Below are positions 22,080 to 25,804 of a stretch of DNA of 25,804 nt, piece by piece. Numbering within the stretch: position 1 is the stretch's first letter; the number at the start of each line of letters is the position of its first letter. Made by a program: the position numbers and the translations under genes. Origin of the DNA: Thermoanaerobacterales bacterium (GTDB lineage Bacteria > Actinomycetota > Acidimicrobiia > Acidimicrobiales > JACDCH01); assembly GCA_017577565.1 (NCBI GenBank), contig PKRH01000037.1:1-25804 (forward strand). The letters are read 5' to 3'. The notes under the pieces are model-generated. The model did no database searches, was not told the origin of the DNA, and was given only the letters and a program-made list of their open reading frames with translations.

Positions 22080-23959
22080 CCGCGCCGCCCAGCACGTCGA
22101 TGCCGTCGCCGTTCCCGCCCATCGAGGACTACGCCTTCCTGTCCGACTGCCACACGGGGGCGCTGATCGCCCCCGACGGGGCCGTCGGCTGGCTGTGCGT
22201 GCCCCGCTTCGACTCGCCGAGCGTCTTCGGCAGCCTGCTCGACCGCCAGGCGGGCGACTTCCGCTTCGGCCCCTTCGGCGTCAACGCCCCCACCAGCCGG
22301 GCCTACGAGCCGGGCACCAACATCCTCACGACGACCTGGAACACCTCGACCGGCTGGCTCGTCGTGCGCGACGCGCTGACGATGGGCCCGCGCGCGGGTG
22401 ACGACCCGGTGACCCCCCACACCCGGCCGCCGGCCGACGACGACGCCGACCACGTCCTCGTGCGCACCGCGGAGTGCATCGACGGCCAGGTCGAGGTCGA
22501 GCTCGTCTGCGAGCCCGTCTTCGACTACGGCCGGGAGGGCGCGACCTGGGCCCTGGTCGGCGACGACCGGCACGAGGCCCACGCGCAGGGCGCCGGCACG
22601 ACGCTCTCCCTGCGCGCCGACCTGCCCCTCGGGGTGGAGGGCGGCCGCGTCCGGGCCCGCCACGTGCTGCGGGCCGGGGAGCGCGCCTTCTGCGCCCTGT
22701 CCTGGGACGCCGACCTGGCCGGCCCGGCGGACGTCGACGAGGCCGCCGCCCGGCTGGCGTCCACCACCCGGTTCTGGCGCGACTGGCTGCGCCGGGCGCG
22801 GGCCATCGACCACCCCTACCGGCAGGCGATCGAGCGCTCGGCGCTGACCATCAAGGGCCTGACCTACATGCCGACCGGCGCCACCGTGGCGGCGCTGACG
22901 ACCTCGCTGCCCGAGGCGCCCGGCGGCGAGCGCAACTGGGACTACCGCTTCACCTGGATGCGCGACTCGACCTTCACGCTCCAGGCCCTCCACTACCTGG
23001 ACCTCGACTGGGAGGCCGACGAGTTCGTCGAGTTCATCGGCGACCTCGAACCGGTGGACGACGGCGGGCTCCAGATCATGTACGGCATCGACGGCCGCCG
23101 CGACCTCACGGAGACGACCCGCGACGACCTGTCCGGCTACGCGGGGGCGCGGCCGGTGCGGGTCGGGAACGACGCCTTCTCCCAGCGCCAGAACGACGTC
23201 TACGGCGCCGTGCTCGACGCCATCCTGCTGCACACCCGCCGCAGCCGGCGCCTGCCCCGGGCCCTGTGGCCGGTCGTCCAGCGGCTGGCGAGCTGCGCGA
23301 CGGCGGTCTGGCCGCAGCCCGACCAGGGCATCTGGGAGGCCCGCGGCGCCCCCCGCCACTACGTGTCGTCCAAGCTCATGTGCTGGGTGGCGCTCGACCG
23401 GGCGGCCAAGCTCGCCGCCCTGCGGGGCGACGCCGAGGCCGAGGCGACCTGGCAGGCCACGGCGGAGGAGATCCGGGCCGACGTGCTGGCCAAGGGGGTG
23501 AGCGACCGGGGCGTGCTGCGCCAGCACTACGACACCGACGCGCTCGACGCCTCGACGCTGCTGGCCGCCATCTTCGGCTTCCTCCCCGGCGACGACGAGC
23601 GCCTGCGGGCCACCGTCCTCGCTGTCGCCGACGAGCTGACCGACCGCGGCTACGTGCTGCGCTACCGGACCGACGAGACCGACGACGGGCTGACCGGCAC
23701 CGAGGGCTCGTTCCTCATCTGCTCGTTCTGGCTCGTGTCGGCCCTGGCCATCGTCGGCGAGCTGGCCCGGGCCCGGGAGACGATGGACCGGCTGCTGCGG
23801 GTGGCCTCGCCCCTCGGCCTCTACGCCGAGGAGCTCGACCCCCGCACAGCCCACCACCTCGGCAACTTCCCCCAGGCGTTCTCGCACCTGGCGCTCATCG
23901 AGGCGGCCGCCCGGCTCATCCTGGCCGAGCGCCTCGACGAGATGGAGGTCGCCCTCTAG
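22076..23959 (+). CDS. Glycoside hydrolase family 15 (glucoamylase / trehalase type)
   Basis: Releases glucose from alpha-linked glucans or trehalose. The 627-residue product has the family's N-terminal beta-sandwich (IEDYAFLSDCHTGALIAPDGAVGWLCVPRFDSPSVF in segments) and an (alpha/alpha)6 barrel. The barrel carries ERNWDYRFTWMRDSTFTLQAL, the general acid in GIWEARG (Glu421) and the general base in GTEGSF (Glu543). No signal peptide is seen, so it acts in the cytoplasm; the mycobacterial trehalase is of this type. The GTG start at 22076 overlaps the zwf stop, so translation is coupled. Glucose formed here could, after phosphorylation by a kinase not seen in this window, feed Zwf (inference). 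An ATG at 22100 is an alternative start. Confidence 0.93.
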   Translation: MTAPPSTSMPSPFPPIEDYAFLSDCHTGALIAPDGAVGWLCVPRFDSPSVFGSLLDRQAGDFRFGPFGVNAPTSRAYEPGTNILTTTWNTSTGWLVVRDALTMGPRAGDDPVTPHTRPPADDDADHVLVRTAECIDGQVEVELVCEPVFDYGREGATWALVGDDRHEAHAQGAGTTLSLRADLPLGVEGGRVRARHVLRAGERAFCALSWDADLAGPADVDEAAARLASTTRFWRDWLRRARAIDHPYRQAIERSALTIKGLTYMPTGATVAALTTSLPEAPGGERNWDYRFTWMRDSTFTLQALHYLDLDWEADEFVEFIGDLEPVDDGGLQIMYGIDGRRDLTETTRDDLSGYAGARPVRVGNDAFSQRQNDVYGAVLDAILLHTRRSRRLPRALWPVVQRLASCATAVWPQPDQGIWEARGAPRHYVSSKLMCWVALDRAAKLAALRGDAEAEATWQATAEEIRADVLAKGVSDRGVLRQHYDTDALDASTLLAAIFGFLPGDDERLRATVLAVADELTDRGYVLRYRTDETDDGLTGTEGSFLICSFWLVSALAIVGELARARETMDRLLRVASPLGLYAEELDPRTAHHLGNFPQAFSHLALIEAAARLILAERLDEMEVAL

Positions 23960-23972
23960 CCGGGGCGACCCC

Positions 23973-24215
23973 CTACTGCTGGTAGCGCTCGACCACCTCG
24001 GGCGGCCGGACGCTCGCCGCGTCCGGGTCCTCGCCCGACGCCCGCCGGGCCCGGCGCTGCCGCAGCAGGTCCCAGCACTGGTCGAGCGCCACCTCGACCT
24101 CCCGCAGCCGCTCGGCGGCCGCCTCGTCGGGCCCGTTGGCGGCGAGCGTGCGCTCGAGCGAGTGCTCCTCCTCCACCAGCGCGCCGATCCGCCGGATGAT
24201 GTCGTCGTCGTCCAT
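23973..24215 (-). CDS. DUF2630 family protein
   Basis: A small acidic protein of 80 residues and unknown function, found in actinobacteria. It begins MDDDDIIRRIGALVEEEHSLE and carries the family core VEVALDQCWDLLRQRRARR, then GEDPDAASVRPPEVVERYQ, predicted as a helical hairpin with an extended tail. The start is ATG at 24215, with GAGAGGAG 9 bases upstream. It lies downstream of the LCP gene on the same strand with its own likely promoter between them, and ends 13 bases from the GH15 stop (convergent). Confidence 0.9.
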   Translation of the reverse strand: MDDDDIIRRIGALVEEEHSLERTLAANGPDEAAAERLREVEVALDQCWDLLRQRRARRASGEDPDAASVRPPEVVERYQQ

Positions 24216-24245
24216 GGCCACGCTCCTCTCTCGGGCCTGGCCGGC

Positions 24246-24274
24246 ATCCTGCCGCCTCCGGCGCCCGGTCCCAA
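24246..24274 (-). promoter_or_regulatory. Putative promoter of the DUF2630 gene
   Basis: On the minus strand, TTGGGA (24269-24274) and CAGGAT (24246-24251) are separated by exactly 17 bases and lie about 30 bases before the ATG. The match to the vegetative consensus is partial (4/6 and 3/6). Confidence 0.35.
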
Positions 24275-24298
24275 CCACGCCCGGCCGGCGGGTGCCGG

Positions 24299-25804
24299 TC
24301 AGCAGCGCGCCCCCTCCGGTGGCTGGCCGATGATGAAGGGGTTCTCGGTCGTCGTGGTCGTCGGCGGCGGCGACGTCGTGGTGGTCGTCGTCTCGGGCGG
24401 GGCCGTCGTCTCCGGCGTCTCCGGCGTCTCGGGCGCCGGCGCCCCGGCGGGCGGCGGCATCTGGTCGATCGGGGTGGGGACCTCGTGGACGGTGGTGAAG
24501 TCGGCCCCCGCGATGACGACCACCTCGCCCGAGCCCAGCTCGGGGTTGACCTCGGTGGGGATGGCCGTCTCGCTGGTGATGTGCCGGGCGACGCGCTGGG
24601 CGAACAGCTCCTGCCCCGGCGCGTGCTGGATGGTCGTGTGCGCGTAGAAGGTGTCGGCGTCGCCCGGCTGGCGCAGCGTGAAGCCGACCTGCTGCAGCGC
24701 GGCGCTGACGTCGGAGGCCAGGTTCTCCCGCTGCTGGGCGGGGTCGGCGACGGTGCCGTTCAGCACCTGCACCGTCACCCGTGACGGGCTGATCTCGCTC
24801 GGGTCGAGGCCCCGGAAGACGTTGAGGATGGGCTCGGCCTCGGCCTCGTCGAGCAGGAGGCGCCCCCGCTGGGTCGGGTGGTCGACGACCGGCAGCGGGT
24901 AGGTCTCGAGCTCGGCCGGGTCGAAGTCCTTGAAGCGCTCCCCCAGGTCGCGCAGGTCGCCGATGGTGAGGTTGGGGTCGAGCTTGACCGTGTCGACGCC
25001 GATGTCGATGAGCTCGTGCAGGTAGAGCGGGTTGTCCTTGACCCGCGCCAGCACCTTGGACATCGCCCGCTGGATGAAGATCTGCTGGCGCTTCACCCGG
25101 TTGACGTCCGACAGCGGGTCGTGCCGCCACTCGCCGTCGATGAGCACCTCGAGCTTGCGGGACCGCACGAACTCGAGGGCGTCCTCGCCGTTGAGGTTCA
25201 CGCAGCCGAGCTGCTCGTTGTAGAAGCCCGACCCCTTGTCCCGGGCGGCCCGCTCCATGAACACCGGCACGCCGCCGACCGAGTCGACCACCCGCTGGAA
25301 GCTGTCGAAGTTGACCTCGACGAAGTGGTTGATCGTGACGCCGAAGTTCTGCTGCAGGGTGTCGATGAGGTTCTGCGGGCCCTTGTCGTCGGGCCGGTTG
25401 TAGACCGCGTTGATCATCCCCTTCTCGCCGGTGTCGGCGACGGTGACGATCAGGTCGCGGGGGAACGAGGTGAGCGCCAGCCGGTCGGACTTGGGGTCGA
25501 CCCGCAGCACCATGATCGTGTCGGTGTTGACGCCGTTGTGGCCCTCGCGGGTGTCGACGGCCACGATGAGGAAGTTCTCCGGCTCGCCGGGCGGCGCCTG
25601 CGGCAGCTCCACGTCCGCCCGCTCGATGCTGCCGTACTTGACGACCAGGTAGGTGCCGAGCGAGGCGCCGAGCAGGCACACGAGCACGATCGCCGTGCCC
25701 GCCGCCAGCACCAGGCGCTGCAGCCAGCTGCGGCGGCCCCGGCGGCCGTCGCCGCGCCCCCGGGCGCCGGCGCCCCGGGGCCGGGCGTGGCGGGGGGCCG
25801 CCGG
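24299..25804 (-). CDS. LytR-CpsA-Psr (LCP) family ligase, 5' end outside window
   Basis: Enzymes of this family attach anionic or arabinogalactan-type polymers to peptidoglycan outside the membrane. The frame is open to the right edge and codes a Arg/Gly-rich cytoplasmic segment, then one membrane helix (LVLAAGTAIVLVCLLGASL, about 25714-25650). The LCP domain follows, with NTDTIMVLRVDP, LTSFPRDLIV (Arg for the pyrophosphate) and DVNRVKRQQ. A LytR_C domain (VTVQVLNGTVADPAQ onward, ending at EVVVIAGADFTTV) comes next, then a low-complexity Thr/Pro/Glu tail ending in Cys. A true start may lie beyond 25804; GTG at 25711 would cut into the membrane helix and is unlikely. Only one LCP copy is seen in the window. 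Confidence 0.92.
   Translation of the reverse strand, partial: PAAPRHARPRGAGARGRGDGRRGRRSWLQRLVLAAGTAIVLVCLLGASLGTYLVVKYGSIERADVELPQAPPGEPENFLIVAVDTREGHNGVNTDTIMVLRVDPKSDRLALTSFPRDLIVTVADTGEKGMINAVYNRPDDKGPQNLIDTLQQNFGVTINHFVEVNFDSFQRVVDSVGGVPVFMERAARDKGSGFYNEQLGCVNLNGEDALEFVRSRKLEVLIDGEWRHDPLSDVNRVKRQQIFIQRAMSKVLARVKDNPLYLHELIDIGVDTVKLDPNLTIGDLRDLGERFKDFDPAELETYPLPVVDHPTQRGRLLLDEAEAEPILNVFRGLDPSEISPSRVTVQVLNGTVADPAQQRENLASDVSAALQQVGFTLRQPGDADTFYAHTTIQHAPGQELFAQRVARHITSETAIPTEVNPELGSGEVVVIAGADFTTVHEVPTPIDQMPPPAGAPAPETPETPETTAPPETTTTTTSPPPTTTTTENPFIIGQPPEGARC

Overview
The window is very GC-rich chromosomal DNA from an actinobacterium. Three things support this: the conserved gene order argS-lysA-hom-thrC-(kinase position)-rho on the minus strand, a DUF2630 gene, and near-exclusive use of G/C-ending codons with mostly TGA stops. 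A deep-branching lineage such as Acidimicrobiia or Thermoleophilia is my guess, because the threonine genes are not of the usual mycobacterial/streptomycete type. I see no insertion sequence, phage or CRISPR array.

Region 1 (1-8710, mostly minus strand) is a housekeeping amino-acid block. It runs argS, lysA (lysine), hom (homoserine), thrC (threonine), an ApgM-type phosphoglycerate-mutase-like gene, and the first codons of rho. The ApgM-like gene stands exactly where homoserine kinase (thrB) is normally found. An opposite-strand acetyltransferase gene (4603-5727) splits lysA from hom, so hom must have its own promoter; a -10 element there predicts a leaderless hom mRNA. The first ~96 bases hold a 21-base C run and about 50 bases with foreign-looking codon use, so the rho end may be a sequencing or assembly artefact.

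Region 2 (8878-15686) starts with tRNA-Arg(CCG), divergent from argS. It continues with a P-type cation ATPase (minus), an in-frame tandem array of small zinc-ribbon units built on a perfect 38-bp direct repeat, a BON-DUF2267 protein, and a coupled short-form class II (B12-dependent) ribonucleotide reductase. The gene set recalls members of the mycobacterial dormancy regulon and may be a low-oxygen or stress module.

Region 3 (15777-23959, plus strand) holds a flavin monoamine oxidase with the covalent-FAD cysteine, a secernin-type Ntn hydrolase, an MMPL transporter behind two inverted repeats, glucose-6-phosphate dehydrogenase with a divergent active-site signature, and a GH15 glucoamylase/trehalase whose start overlaps the zwf stop.

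Region 4 (23973-25804, minus strand) holds a DUF2630 protein and the 3' part of a LytR-CpsA-Psr cell-wall ligase that runs off the right edge.

No wholly new system is evident. The best leads are the zinc-ribbon repeat array, the mutase-for-kinase swap in threonine synthesis, and the possible stress module.
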